Shown here: positions 1 through 8,600 of the stretch, piece by piece | How the letters are laid out: the number at the start of each line of letters is the position of its first letter | How positions within the stretch are numbered: position 1 is the first letter of the stretch | DNA from: Nitrospira sp. | Lineage (GTDB): Bacteria > Nitrospirota > Nitrospiria > Nitrospirales > Nitrospiraceae | Direction of reading: 5' to 3' | DNA: 51,103 nucleotides | Assembly: GCA_005116895.1 (NCBI GenBank) | Contig: SWDO01000004.1 | Coordinates: 196,950-248,052, forward strand | Program-made: the position numbers and the translations under genes | Notes under the pieces: generated by a model | The model's input: only the letters and a program-made list of their open reading frames with translations | The model's database searches: none | What the model was told of the DNA's origin: nothing

Positions 1-2
1 TC

Positions 3-983
3 ACGGTTGACGATGCGGAGGATATCGAAAAAAAGGTCGGCGGCGTCACGACGGTGATGTATGGCACTCGATCGGTCCTTCAAATCATCCGGGAAAATAG
101 GAACTGGAGTACGGTCGTCTTCGGAACAACTCCTGTCTTTCCCGATATTCGGAGTTGGCCCATTGCCGAAGGAAACTTTTTTACGCAGTCGGACATGGAT
201 TCAGCCGCTAAAGTCGTTGTCTTGGGGAAAACCGCAGTCCAAAACCTATTTGAGGCGGGGGAAGAGGTGGTAGGAAGCGAGATTCGCATCAGGAACGTCT
301 CGCTTCGGGTCATCGGGGTCCTGGCGCCAAAAGGCCAATCCATCACGGGCCAGGACCAAGATGATTTTGTGGTGCTCCCCTTCTCGACTGCTGAACGCAA
401 GGTCTTGGGGACGAAATTTCTGGGAACTGTCGGGATCATCCTCGTCGCGACTCACACCAGGCACGAAATCCCCGCAGTCGCGGACGACATCAAGGATCTG
501 TTGCGCGCGAAGCATCGACTGCACCAAACAGAAGAAGACGACTTCACGATCCGCACGATGGAGGACATCGCGAAGACGATCGCCGGCACAAGCCAGACCA
601 TGATGTTCATGTTGATGAGCATCGCCTCGATTTCGCTGATCGTCGGCGGCATCGGCATTATGAACATCCTGCTTGTGTCGGTGACGGAACGGACGAGGGA
701 AATCGGATTGCGCATGGCTGTCGGTGCCAAACGCGCGCACATCTTACTGCAGTTTCTTATCGAAGCGATCATCATGACGGCAATCGGCGGCCTGCTCGGC
801 GTGGGAACTGGAATCGGCATCGCCAGACTGCTGACGGCCATAATCGGTTGGCCGACCATCATCAATACCGAAGTCGTGATCGCTGCGTTTCTGTTTTCCC
901 TCGTCGTCGGGCTGTTTTTCGGCCTCTATCCGGCAAACAAAGCGTCGAAGCTGAGCCCGATCGAAGCGTTGAGATACGAGTGA
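3..983 (+). CDS. MacB/FtsX-family ABC transporter permease, C-terminal part
   Basis: The gene is cut by the left edge of the window. The frame is open from base 3 and the internal GTG/ATG at 54-59 is probably not the start, since the residues before it (TVDDAEDIEKKVGG) fit the MacB periplasmic core. What remains is the end of the MacB-like periplasmic domain and then the FtsX domain: three hydrophobic segments and the conserved ERTREIGLRMAVGAK loop. The end, PANKASKLSPIEALRYE, is the usual MacB/FtsX terminus. Such permeases work with a separate or fused ATPase and an HlyD-type adaptor in efflux or mechanotransmission. The partners would lie to the left. It converges on the debranching-enzyme gene with a 31-base gap and no clear terminator. 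Confidence 0.9.
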   Translation, partial: TVDDAEDIEKKVGGVTTVMYGTRSVLQIIRENRNWSTVVFGTTPVFPDIRSWPIAEGNFFTQSDMDSAAKVVVLGKTAVQNLFEAGEEVVGSEIRIRNVSLRVIGVLAPKGQSITGQDQDDFVVLPFSTAERKVLGTKFLGTVGIILVATHTRHEIPAVADDIKDLLRAKHRLHQTEEDDFTIRTMEDIAKTIAGTSQTMMFMLMSIASISLIVGGIGIMNILLVSVTERTREIGLRMAVGAKRAHILLQFLIEAIIMTAIGGLLGVGTGIGIARLLTAIIGWPTIINTEVVIAAFLFSLVVGLFFGLYPANKASKLSPIEALRYE

Positions 984-1014
984 GAAGGCTCCAAACCTAC
1001 CGGTGAGTATTCGG

Positions 1015-3183
1015 CTATATGGTGAGCACGACCTCCACCTCGCCGGTTCGGCGGGTTACTCTTACCGCCACTTCGTTCTCATGACGATCGAGCACGAGAT
1101 CGAGACGCGCGGTTCCGACCGAGAGGTTCCGAATCTCGACTCGCTCGAGGAACGGAGGAAGCACGGGACGGACGAAACTCACGAGACGGCGAGACGCATC
1201 GATCTGTAGGCCCAGGCAGGCTTGCAGCAGCAGGAAGCCCGCGCCGGCCGCCCAGGCTTGCGGCGAGCAGGCGGTCGGATAAAGAGTGGGTCCTTCGCCT
1301 GGCCGTCGGGTGAATCCACAGAATAATTCCGGCAACCGATGGAGCTCGATGAACAGGCTGGCATCGAAGATACCGGTCAAGACTTTCATGGCGCCTTGCT
1401 TGTCGCCATACGCCGCCATACCGGCTGCAATCATGGCGTTGTCATGAGGCCACACCGACCCGTTATGGTAGGACATGGGATTGTACCGGATCTCCGATGT
1501 GGCGATTGTTCGGATGCCCCACCCGCCGAAAAAGTCTTCGGTCAGCAATGCCCGTGCTGTCCTCATGCCACGCCCCTGTTCGGCAATGCCTCCGTAGAGG
1601 CAATGGCCTGCATTCGAAGAACGGACACGGCACGGCTGTCCCTTCCCGTCCAGGGCCAAGGCATAGGAATCGAGCTCCTTGCACCAGAAAGCTCGCTCGA
1701 ATCGCTCTCTCAGCGAGTCCGCTTCTTTCAGCAACCGGTCGGCATGATCGAAATCCCCCAGCAGTCGAGCCAAGTCTGCTGCCGCTCGTTTAGCTCGATA
1801 CACGTAGGCCTGGACCTCGCACAGCGCAATCGGTCCATCTGCTGCCATCCCATCGGCATGAAAGACGGCGTCGTGGGAATCTTTCCATCCCTGGTGCACC
1901 AGCCCACTGGCCGTCTGCCGAGCATAGGTTGTGAACCCCATGCCGGTGGGATCGCCGTACTGATCGATCCACTGGAGAGCGAGTTGAATATGCGGCCAGA
2001 GTGTCGTAAGAAACCGGCGATCGCCGCTCCGTTCGTAGTATGCGCCGGCCAGGACAATGAACAGCGGCGTGGCGTCGACACTGCCGTAGTACTTGCCGAA
2101 GGGAATTTCACCGAGCGCCGCCATCTCCCCTTGACGCGTCTCGTGCAAAATTTTTCCAGGCTCCGCATCCTGCTCTGGCCGAACTTCCGTAGCTTGTGTC
2201 GCTGCCAAAAACCCCAGCACGCCCCGCGCGACGGCCGGATTCACCCAGAGCATCTGCAGCGCGGTGATAATGCCATCTCGGCCAAACGGCACGCTGAACC
2301 AGGGCACTCCGGCGTAGGGATAGAATCCCTGCGGAGTCTCCGAAATTAACATGTGGAGATCGGCCATCGACCGGTTCAACCAGTGATTGAATTGCTCGTT
2401 CGATGTGTAGACATGGGCATCGGAAGCTTTGGCTTTCTGTAACGCGCGGTCGGCCTCGCGGTTGGCACGGTCGTAGGAGAGACACACCCGACCCCGCCGT
2501 GGCTTGATGTCACAGGAAATCGAGATCTCCCACGTCATCTCGGCATGCGAGGGGATGTTCGCCTCGATCTTCAATCCCTCAAGCGTCACCCGCTTCGGCG
2601 TCGGAGAGCACCTGATAGAGGTTCGCCGGATGGTCTCATCAAGTCCTTTGTACCCCAGAACCAGCCCTGTCTTCGATCGAATGGTGTTGAGCCGCCATCC
2701 TCGACGAGGTCGCTGTCGGCCCCTCGCTTCAAAGAGATCAGCGAAATCCGTATCCATGGCGATCGTAAGCACAAGGGGAAAGGTCCGAGTCCCGTAGTTA
2801 TGCACACGGATGCGCTCATAACAGGTCCCTTCCCAGAGAAACCGCGTACGGCACAGATGGAGCGTGCCGCGCGGCACAAGCCGTTGCTCGTCCAGCATCA
2901 GGTCAGGGTTGGTAAGATCGATCCGCACGAGCGCATTATCCTCTTTCACCATGGCGCTGAGCAGCATCGGACGCTGCGCCCCAAGCGAAAGCTCGAATCG
3001 GGAGAGGAACCGTGTCCCTTCATGATAGAGCCCTTGCGGGCCCGGGAGGACTTGGTGAATGTCGCCGTACCGATCGAAGACCGCGAAGGTCTCCCCCTGC
3101 TTCAACACTTCCGTACGGCCATCCGCCAATGAGGATGAGGCGCGGATGTAATATTGATCCTTCAATTTGATGACATCGTTCAT
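1015..3183 (-). CDS. Amylo-alpha-1,6-glucosidase / glycogen debranching enzyme family
   Basis: A 722-residue protein with the two-part layout of bacterial amylo-alpha-1,6-glucosidases. The N-terminal beta domain (about 15-230; AVFDRYGDIHQV, GLYHEGTRFLSRFEL) is followed by an (alpha/alpha)6 glycosidase domain (about 270-700). Typical landmarks are FGRDGIITALQMLW, GWKDSHDAVFHADG and NPMSYHNGSVWPHDNAM. The family removes alpha-1,6 branch points from glycogen-like glucans in the cytoplasm; the exact substrate here is unproven. The ATG at 3183 follows GGGAG at a 7-base spacing. It is the last gene of a minus-strand run: BON protein, MFS A (15-base gap), then this gene. Length and motifs look intact. 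Confidence 0.9.
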   Translation of the reverse strand: MNDVIKLKDQYYIRASSSLADGRTEVLKQGETFAVFDRYGDIHQVLPGPQGLYHEGTRFLSRFELSLGAQRPMLLSAMVKEDNALVRIDLTNPDLMLDEQRLVPRGTLHLCRTRFLWEGTCYERIRVHNYGTRTFPLVLTIAMDTDFADLFEARGRQRPRRGWRLNTIRSKTGLVLGYKGLDETIRRTSIRCSPTPKRVTLEGLKIEANIPSHAEMTWEISISCDIKPRRGRVCLSYDRANREADRALQKAKASDAHVYTSNEQFNHWLNRSMADLHMLISETPQGFYPYAGVPWFSVPFGRDGIITALQMLWVNPAVARGVLGFLAATQATEVRPEQDAEPGKILHETRQGEMAALGEIPFGKYYGSVDATPLFIVLAGAYYERSGDRRFLTTLWPHIQLALQWIDQYGDPTGMGFTTYARQTASGLVHQGWKDSHDAVFHADGMAADGPIALCEVQAYVYRAKRAAADLARLLGDFDHADRLLKEADSLRERFERAFWCKELDSYALALDGKGQPCRVRSSNAGHCLYGGIAEQGRGMRTARALLTEDFFGGWGIRTIATSEIRYNPMSYHNGSVWPHDNAMIAAGMAAYGDKQGAMKVLTGIFDASLFIELHRLPELFCGFTRRPGEGPTLYPTACSPQAWAAGAGFLLLQACLGLQIDASRRLVSFVRPVLPPFLERVEIRNLSVGTARLDLVLDRHENEVAVRVTRRTGEVEVVLTI

Positions 3184-3198
3184 GAAGCGCTCCCTTTT

Positions 3199-4485
3199 CT
3201 ACCCTGCGCCCGCTCGACTCATTCGGATAGCCCCCAGGCCTGTCAGCAAGAGAACCAGCGCAATCCCTAGCAGGCCAGTTTCAGGACCCTGGTGTTCCGT
3301 GATCCATCCGAATGCGGAGATTCCTCCGATGGCGGCAGTCATAGCCCCGGTTCCATAGAGGCCTAACACTCGACCGATCATGTGCCTTGGCGCGAGCTCT
3401 TGAATGATGCCCCACGCAATCGGGGTAAACGCACCCATTCCACAACCGATCACTCCCATGAGGAACCCGGCGAGATACGGATCAGGTGTCACGGTCAACG
3501 CACAGAGCGCTGCACCGCTCAACACACTGGTGGCCATGATCAGACGCATTCGATCCTTGACTCGCCACTCCGTCACCCACAGGAGTCCAATTGACGTAAC
3601 CAACAATCCGGCGCCGAGCGCCGACCAGAGATAGCCGACCTCGACGGGGCCCAGCCCTAGCATCTTCCGAGCGAATACTGGGAAAAGCGCATTCAGCGCA
3701 CTGGTACCGAACGTATAGAGAGCGGCGATGCTCGTCAAAAGCAACAATCTTGGTTGAGTGACGACGCAGTAGCGAAATCCTTCGATCAGATCTTGCAGCA
3801 TGGTTGACGTGACCGTAGACAAAGGAGCAGTTGTGACTGGGTTGCGGAAACGAACCAGTAGAAGAAACGCAGCTGAAATCATGTAGGTCGCGGCGTTGAG
3901 ACATAGAACCTCTTGTGATCCATACGCGGCAATACCGAGCCCGCTGAGCGCCGGACCGAAAATAATACCCAGACTGGTGGTGCCTTGCAGAAGCGCATTG
4001 GCCGCCGTGAATTGCCTCTTCGGCACAAATGCGGGGATCGCGGCCGTCAGCGCCGGACCAAACACCGCCGTGGCGATGGCATGGAGAAACACCAGCACAT
4101 ATAACACCGATACCGTAAAGGACTCCACGGGGATGAGACAGGGAATCAACCCGATCAACAACGCGCGCAACACATCACTAGTGATCAGGAGCACCTTTTT
4201 CGGAAGACGATCAACATACACGCCGATGAGAGGGCCGAGAACAATCGGGGGAATCGTCTGCAGCAGACCGATCACAGAGGTCTTGAGGGGTGATCCTGTC
4301 ACTGCATAGACGAACCATAACAGAGCCAGCTTGGAGACGCCGTCGCCTATTTGTGAAATGAGTTGGCCTGACCAGACAAGTCCAAAATCGCGGGTCAGAA
4401 GGAGAGGACGATTTTCGACCGAGCCGGTGCTTACGTGCTCCGCTGTGGTGGGATCGCCCGCCAAGGAACCGGGACGTCCCTGCAT
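3199..4485 (-). CDS. MFS transporter A (EntS-like exporter)
   Basis: A 428-residue major facilitator with about 12 hydrophobic segments. The N-terminal signature (LTRDFGLVWSGQLISQIGD, then LLWFVYAVTGSPLKTSV and GPLIGVYVDRLPKK) is that of the MFS_3/EntS group of exporters. Its ATG shares one base with the stop of the upstream BON gene (TGATG), so the two are probably translationally coupled. The protein is a clear paralog of MFS B at 5704-7044; both share the phrases ISQIGD, LLWFVY and GPLIGVY. The substrate cannot be read from sequence. The genes around both copies are carbohydrate-active, so a sugar derivative is possible but unsupported. Confidence 0.85.
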   Translation of the reverse strand: MQGRPGSLAGDPTTAEHVSTGSVENRPLLLTRDFGLVWSGQLISQIGDGVSKLALLWFVYAVTGSPLKTSVIGLLQTIPPIVLGPLIGVYVDRLPKKVLLITSDVLRALLIGLIPCLIPVESFTVSVLYVLVFLHAIATAVFGPALTAAIPAFVPKRQFTAANALLQGTTSLGIIFGPALSGLGIAAYGSQEVLCLNAATYMISAAFLLLVRFRNPVTTAPLSTVTSTMLQDLIEGFRYCVVTQPRLLLLTSIAALYTFGTSALNALFPVFARKMLGLGPVEVGYLWSALGAGLLVTSIGLLWVTEWRVKDRMRLIMATSVLSGAALCALTVTPDPYLAGFLMGVIGCGMGAFTPIAWGIIQELAPRHMIGRVLGLYGTGAMTAAIGGISAFGWITEHQGPETGLLGIALVLLLTGLGAIRMSRAGAG

Positions 4486-5516
4486 CAGCTTTCACCTTCC
4501 AGCCGTATCTTCTCAGTGTTTACGGCTCGGACACCCGGCACTTGGCGTGCCGTCTCGGCAGCTTCGAGTGCGATCACCTGAAAGCGTACAGTTCCGTTGA
4601 GCAGGACAATACCGTCCTCGGACTTCACCTCGAAGTTTGCCGCTTTCAAGGTGGCGCTCTTGGCGAATCGTTCTTTGATCATTGCGGTAAGGATTTCGTC
4701 CTGCTTCTTCAATAACGTTTTTGCCAGATCTTTCTCCACGGTAAGCTTGTTCACGATGGTCTTAACGCCTTGAACAGTCTGTGCAACCTCTGTCGCAGCC
4801 GTTTTTTCTTCTTCAGTTGAGACACGCCCAGTCAATGTAAGAGTTTGTTGATTGTCCTCTGCTTCAATCTCGTAATGGAAGAGCCTTGAATCTCCCATCA
4901 GTGCAAGTTTGACAGACAGGATCAGCGAGCCAAGCGCTTTCTTGGGCGTCTCTTTCTCCTTCACTGGCTCCTTCTCCTTGACCGGCTCCTTTTCTTTAGC
5001 CGGCTCCTTCTCTTTGACCGATTCTTTCTCTTTGGCTGGCTCCTTTTCTTTGACCGGCTGCTTTTCTTTGGCCGGATGCTTTTCCTTGGCCGGTTGCTTG
5101 TCCTTGACCGGCTCCTTCTCATGTGTTGAATCCTTCTCTTTGACTGTCTCCTTCTCCAGGACCGATTCTTTCTCCTTGGCTGATTCCTTCTCTTTGATCT
5201 CCGAGTCAGGCGGCACATCAGCCTTGATGGAAGGAATAGGCTGTGAGGGCGTTTTATGTTCAGATGATGGCTTGTGCGGTGCCGGCTGACTGTCGGTATC
5301 GGCTGGGTGGTGCTGCGGGCGTGGTGCATGCTTCTCCGGCACGACCTCTTTGTGCTCGGTCGACGTGTCCGCCTTCGGCGCAGGAGCGGGCTGCGGCTTC
5401 GCCTCCGTCGCACCTTCTTTTTCTTGTGTCTCAGAGAACGCTGACCCCGCACCTATCGGCACCAGCACCAACAAATTCATACCCAGAACGATCAGCGCTC
5501 TCGACGATGTGATCAT
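4485..5516 (-). CDS. Periplasmic protein with hexapeptide repeat linker and two BON domains
   Basis: The chosen ATG (5516) has GAGGAGG nine bases upstream and begins a good signal peptide (MITSSRALIVLGMNLLVLV...). An upstream in-frame ATG would add 27 residues with no such site. The 343-residue protein has an acidic/proline-rich stretch (about 30-105), then a low-complexity tract of roughly 14 hexapeptides of the type EKEPVK (about 108-190). Two BON domains follow (about 200-265 and 275-340; LTLTGRVSTEEEKTAA and VLLNGTVRFQVIALEAAE). BON domains bind membranes or phospholipid and occur in OsmY-type envelope-stress proteins. The repeat tract is probably an extended, highly charged spacer. The gene is coupled to MFS A. 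Confidence 0.8.
   Translation of the reverse strand: MITSSRALIVLGMNLLVLVPIGAGSAFSETQEKEGATEAKPQPAPAPKADTSTEHKEVVPEKHAPRPQHHPADTDSQPAPHKPSSEHKTPSQPIPSIKADVPPDSEIKEKESAKEKESVLEKETVKEKDSTHEKEPVKDKQPAKEKHPAKEKQPVKEKEPAKEKESVKEKEPAKEKEPVKEKEPVKEKETPKKALGSLILSVKLALMGDSRLFHYEIEAEDNQQTLTLTGRVSTEEEKTAATEVAQTVQGVKTIVNKLTVEKDLAKTLLKKQDEILTAMIKERFAKSATLKAANFEVKSEDGIVLLNGTVRFQVIALEAAETARQVPGVRAVNTEKIRLEGES
4947..5195. repeat. 18-bp tandem repeat coding for the charged hexapeptide linker
   Basis: About 14 imperfect tandem units of 18 bases, each coding (minus strand) for a hexapeptide such as EKEPVK, EKESVK or EKQPAK. Variation is mostly at position 3 of the hexamer (P/S) and in synonymous sites. Copy number in such tracts usually varies between strains. 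The tract also keeps the opposite strand open, which creates a false antisense reading frame rich in Phe and Ser. Confidence 0.85.
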
Positions 5517-5643
5517 CGCGCGAGTCCTCCTCGTGAATATCACTCCTGAGATGTTCTCAGGCATTGTAACTCGCTCATGATGCGCTGTCATCTGCACCTA
5601 GGCGAGAGAACCCCCATCGTCAAGGAGCTGCTCCGATTGACGT

Positions 5644-5664
5644 GCCTCCGGTTGAGCCGGAGGC
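5644..5664 (-). terminator. Hairpin between MFS B and the BON gene
   Basis: Perfect 8-bp inverted repeat GCCTCCGG / CCGGAGGC with a 5-base loop. It lies 40 bases after the MFS B stop and before the BON start, so it probably separates the two minus-strand transcription units. The T-rich flank is on the plus strand, so on the minus strand it is a weak intrinsic terminator or an attenuator. Confidence 0.45.
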
Positions 5665-5703
5665 TTCTGTCTTGTCGTTCAACCAGGCCGTGAGGTCCGG
5701 TTT

Positions 5704-7044
5704 CTATGATTGGGCAGTGCTTGGTTGCGGGGTAAAGGAGCCGGATGGAGAAACGGCCAATCCTCGGGGGTGTGCTTTATAAAAGCTGAAGAGCCACGCG
5801 GTCGCAGCCGTCAGAAGAAGAATGAGACTGATCCCTCCTAAACTGGCGGCAGGACCGATGTGATCGGCCGCCCATCCAAAACCAGCCATTCCAGCCATCG
5901 AAGAGGCCATCCCCCCCGTGGCGAAGCTCGTAAAGACTCGCCCAAGGAGATGCTCCGGCGTCAATTCTTGGAGCATCGTCCATACCAAGGGCGTAAACAT
6001 GGCGGTGCTTCCCCCAATCACCGCAATCAAGACTCCAGCGGCGACAGGAGCATCAAAGAAACTAAGCGCAGCAACAGCAATGCCGCCGACCGCCAAGGCG
6101 CCGGACATGAATCGCAGACGCCACGGTACATCACCCTGCGCAATCGATGTCAAACTGAGAGACGCGAGCACCATCCCGACGCCCAGCGCCGACCACAGCC
6201 ATCCAAGCTGGATGGGCCCCACACCCAGCACGTCTTTCGCAAAGACCGGCAGTAGAAAGATGAAGGCGCTGATACCGACGCTATAGAGGGTGGCCGTCAA
6301 CATGAGAAGCGTGACGGTCTTCTGTTCGACGAACACGAAGCGGAAACCCGCCATCAAATCGCTGGCGATGCCTTCCGTCAACCCTTTGCGTGCAACGCGG
6401 AAACGATCAATCGTTTCATGCACTCGAATGGGGAACAGGCAAAGCGCAGAGATAAAAAATGTGGCCGCATCGACATAGAGTACGTTTTGCGCTCCGATGA
6501 GCGCGATCCCGAGGCCACTGACGGCAGGACCCACAAGAAGCCCGACGTTGGTCGTCGTCTGCAGTAATGCATTTGCCGCGATAAGCCGCTCCTTAGGCAC
6601 AATGAGAGGAACAGCAGAAGTCAAAGCCGGCCCGAAAACCGTCGAAAAGATTGCCGTGGCAAACACAAGGATGTAGAGCCGATCAAGGGTTAAGACCCCC
6701 ATGCCAAAGAGCACCGGGATCAAGAGCACCATCAGGGTTCGGAGAAGATCTACCCCAATCATCACCGGCTTCTTTCGAACGCGATCCAGATAAACACCAA
6801 TGAGCGGCCCAAACAGCAGGGGGGGTAGTGTTTGGAGCAGTCCAACCACCGCCATCTTGAGGGCCGAGCCGGTGAGATCATATACGAACCAGAGCAACGC
6901 CACTTTGTTGAGGCTGTCGCCGATCTGAGAGATCGTCTGGCCAGCGAACAAAAACCCAAAGTCTCTAGTTTTGACCAGCTCCCAGCCTCGAGCACGGCTC
7001 GGAGTGGAACCAGTCCCTTGCGAATGAGTACGTACATCAGACAT
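5704..7044 (-). CDS. MFS transporter B (EntS-like exporter), paralog of MFS A
   Basis: A 446-residue MFS protein of about 12 membrane segments. The start at 7044 leaves one base between it and the stop of the glycosyltransferase and has a GAGG site. The longer frame reaching 7302 lies inside the glycosyltransferase and is not protein-like. N-terminal motifs LVKTRDFGFLFAGQTISQIGD, LLWFVYDLTGSALK and GPLIGVYLDRVRKK match MFS A almost position for position, so these are duplicates. Tight spacing puts it in one operon with the glycosyltransferase. Export is likely; the substrate is unknown. Confidence 0.85.
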   Translation of the reverse strand: MSDVRTHSQGTGSTPSRARGWELVKTRDFGFLFAGQTISQIGDSLNKVALLWFVYDLTGSALKMAVVGLLQTLPPLLFGPLIGVYLDRVRKKPVMIGVDLLRTLMVLLIPVLFGMGVLTLDRLYILVFATAIFSTVFGPALTSAVPLIVPKERLIAANALLQTTTNVGLLVGPAVSGLGIALIGAQNVLYVDAATFFISALCLFPIRVHETIDRFRVARKGLTEGIASDLMAGFRFVFVEQKTVTLLMLTATLYSVGISAFIFLLPVFAKDVLGVGPIQLGWLWSALGVGMVLASLSLTSIAQGDVPWRLRFMSGALAVGGIAVAALSFFDAPVAAGVLIAVIGGSTAMFTPLVWTMLQELTPEHLLGRVFTSFATGGMASSMAGMAGFGWAADHIGPAASLGGISLILLLTAATAWLFSFYKAHPRGLAVSPSGSFTPQPSTAQS

Positions 7045-7045
7045 G

Positions 7046-8131
7046 TCAGCCTCGTCCAAGAATCTTGTGTGGTTCGACAGCGAAGGCGTGTGCGGCTTGC
7101 GCGGTTCCGTCTTCGAGAAGACGTTCATAGAGCGCCACATAGTCGCGTGCCATCCGCTCCGCCGTAAACCGCTCATCAAAGGCCGCCCGACAGCGCTGTC
7201 GATTGATGAGGGAGACCTGACCGACTGCGTCCACCATTTCGGAGACCGTCTCGCAGATAAACCCGGTGGCGCCGTGATCGATGATTTCAGGAATCGATCC
7301 ACGTCGATAGGCTAACACTGGAGTTCCGCAGGCCAAGGCTTCGATCAGCACCAACCCGAAAGGCTCCGGCCAATCATAGGGACACACCAACGCCATCGCA
7401 TTGCCGAGAAAATCGTCTTTCTCGGCATCGGAAATCTCTCCAACGAACTCAATCAGCGGATGGTTGAGCAACGGTTCAATCTCAGCTTCGAAGTAGTTCT
7501 GGTCGGCCGGATCGACCTTTGCCGCAATCCGCAAGGGAAGGCCGGTGCGTTTGGCGATTTCGATCGCGTGGTCCGGACGTTTTTCAGGGGAGATCCTCCC
7601 CAGAAAGGCCAGATACCCTTGAGCCTGAGGATGAAACGTATAGAGATTTCGAGGAAGACCATGATGGATGGTCGCCGCCCAGTTGGCCCAAGGCAACGGT
7701 TTGCGCTGGGCATCTGAAATAGACACTAAGGGCATTTCCGGGAACTCACGGAATACCGGTTCCAATTCGGGCAGATCCTGACGACCGTGCAAGGTCGTCA
7801 CAACCGGAATGGTATTCCTGCGTGCCAACGGGAATCCGATGAAATCCAGATGTGAATGAATAATGTCGAAGCCTCTCGCCGCTCCAAGGCCCCGTTCCTG
7901 CAACATCATCATCGGAGCGTCTCGGTTGAAGATACCGGTATTCAGCCGGAGGGCCTGTGGGCAGATGGCTTCAAGCCGCGCGGCTGTTTCTGAGTCGCCG
8001 CTGGCAAACAGCGTGACGTCATGTCCCTGGGCAACCAACTCTTCGGTAATATACGAAACAATTCGTTCCGTACCCCCATACAGCTTGGGCGGGACACTTT
8101 CCCATAATGGAGCCACTTGTGCGATTCTCAT
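7046..8131 (-). CDS. Glycosyltransferase family 4 (GT-B fold)
   Basis: A 361-residue protein that starts with the GT4 N-terminal signature MRIAQVAPLWESVPPKLYGG-ERIV, with the glycine-rich loop that contacts the acceptor. The C-terminal Rossmann domain has FLGRISPEKRPDHAIEIAK and the nucleotide-sugar motif PEPFGLVLIEALACGTPVLAYRRGSIPEII, including the E-x7-E pair. It would transfer a sugar from an activated donor to an acceptor in the cytoplasm; donor and acceptor are not evident. It heads the operon with MFS B. The 470 bases upstream hold repeated TTGTCC/GGACAA motifs. Confidence 0.88.
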   Translation of the reverse strand: MRIAQVAPLWESVPPKLYGGTERIVSYITEELVAQGHDVTLFASGDSETAARLEAICPQALRLNTGIFNRDAPMMMLQERGLGAARGFDIIHSHLDFIGFPLARRNTIPVVTTLHGRQDLPELEPVFREFPEMPLVSISDAQRKPLPWANWAATIHHGLPRNLYTFHPQAQGYLAFLGRISPEKRPDHAIEIAKRTGLPLRIAAKVDPADQNYFEAEIEPLLNHPLIEFVGEISDAEKDDFLGNAMALVCPYDWPEPFGLVLIEALACGTPVLAYRRGSIPEIIDHGATGFICETVSEMVDAVGQVSLINRQRCRAAFDERFTAERMARDYVALYERLLEDGTAQAAHAFAVEPHKILGRG

Positions 8132-8292
8132 GAGTCTTCCTTTCTTTCTCTCGTGATCGACTGTGTTTAGTCAGTTGTCGGCTTGTTCGTGATTGTGTGT
8201 GAGGGCCAGTTCGAAATTGTGATCGTCGAATGATCGGCTGGAGGTGACACACCAGAGTCTCGATCGGACACATGAGCCGTTGGTGTTGCTGG

Positions 8293-8381
8293 GTTGTCCG
8301 TCATTCATGAGCGTCATGCTACTCACCACAGCTTGTCCGGCTCAACGGACAAAACTTCTCGGAGCGATCCGAAATATGTCC
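8293..8381. promoter_or_regulatory. Cluster of TTGTCC/GGACAA motifs between two gene groups
   Basis: The 469-base gap at 8132-8600 has no convincing gene. It contains TTGTCC near 8295 and a perfect inverted repeat TTGTCCG-GCTCAA-CGGACAA at about 8333-8352. It also holds a bipartite element, CAACGGACAAAAC (8343-8355) followed after 20 bases by ATGTCC (8376-8381). The same 13-mer and spacing recur in opposite orientation at 10794-10832, upstream of the sigma-like gene. I infer a shared regulator site or promoter. It could serve the glycosyltransferase (leftward) or a short rightward RNA. Confidence 0.45.
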
Positions 8382-8600
8382 AGTCCTGGACGCTTGACTG
8401 AATAGTGAGCCTCATGGTTTGCACCCACCAGGAAAAAACCCCGCAGCTGACTCGACCTAGTCCAAGCGTTTTACTAGCAACGAACATCGATATCATCTCA
8501 CGGACGGGACACCGGGAACGCATCATCTCCCGTAGCGATTTCGACAGGTCCATAGCCACAAACGATGCCGTAAAAAAGGTTTCTCTCGTGGAACATCCTC

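Noticed and set aside
1339..2349. Long plus-strand frame of about 336 codons inside the debranching-enzyme gene
   Set aside because: The minus-strand frame gives a full recognised enzyme; the plus frame has no family-like sequence and no ribosome site.
4909..5289. Plus-strand frame rich in SFSLTGSFSLAG
   Set aside because: It is the antisense shadow of the tandem repeat in the BON gene; it has no ribosome site and only low-complexity sequence.
5704..7302. Longer start for MFS B reaching into the glycosyltransferase gene
   Set aside because: The extra 86 residues are unlike any MFS N-terminus and overlap coding sequence; the start at 7044 is adjacent to the previous stop and has a ribosome site.
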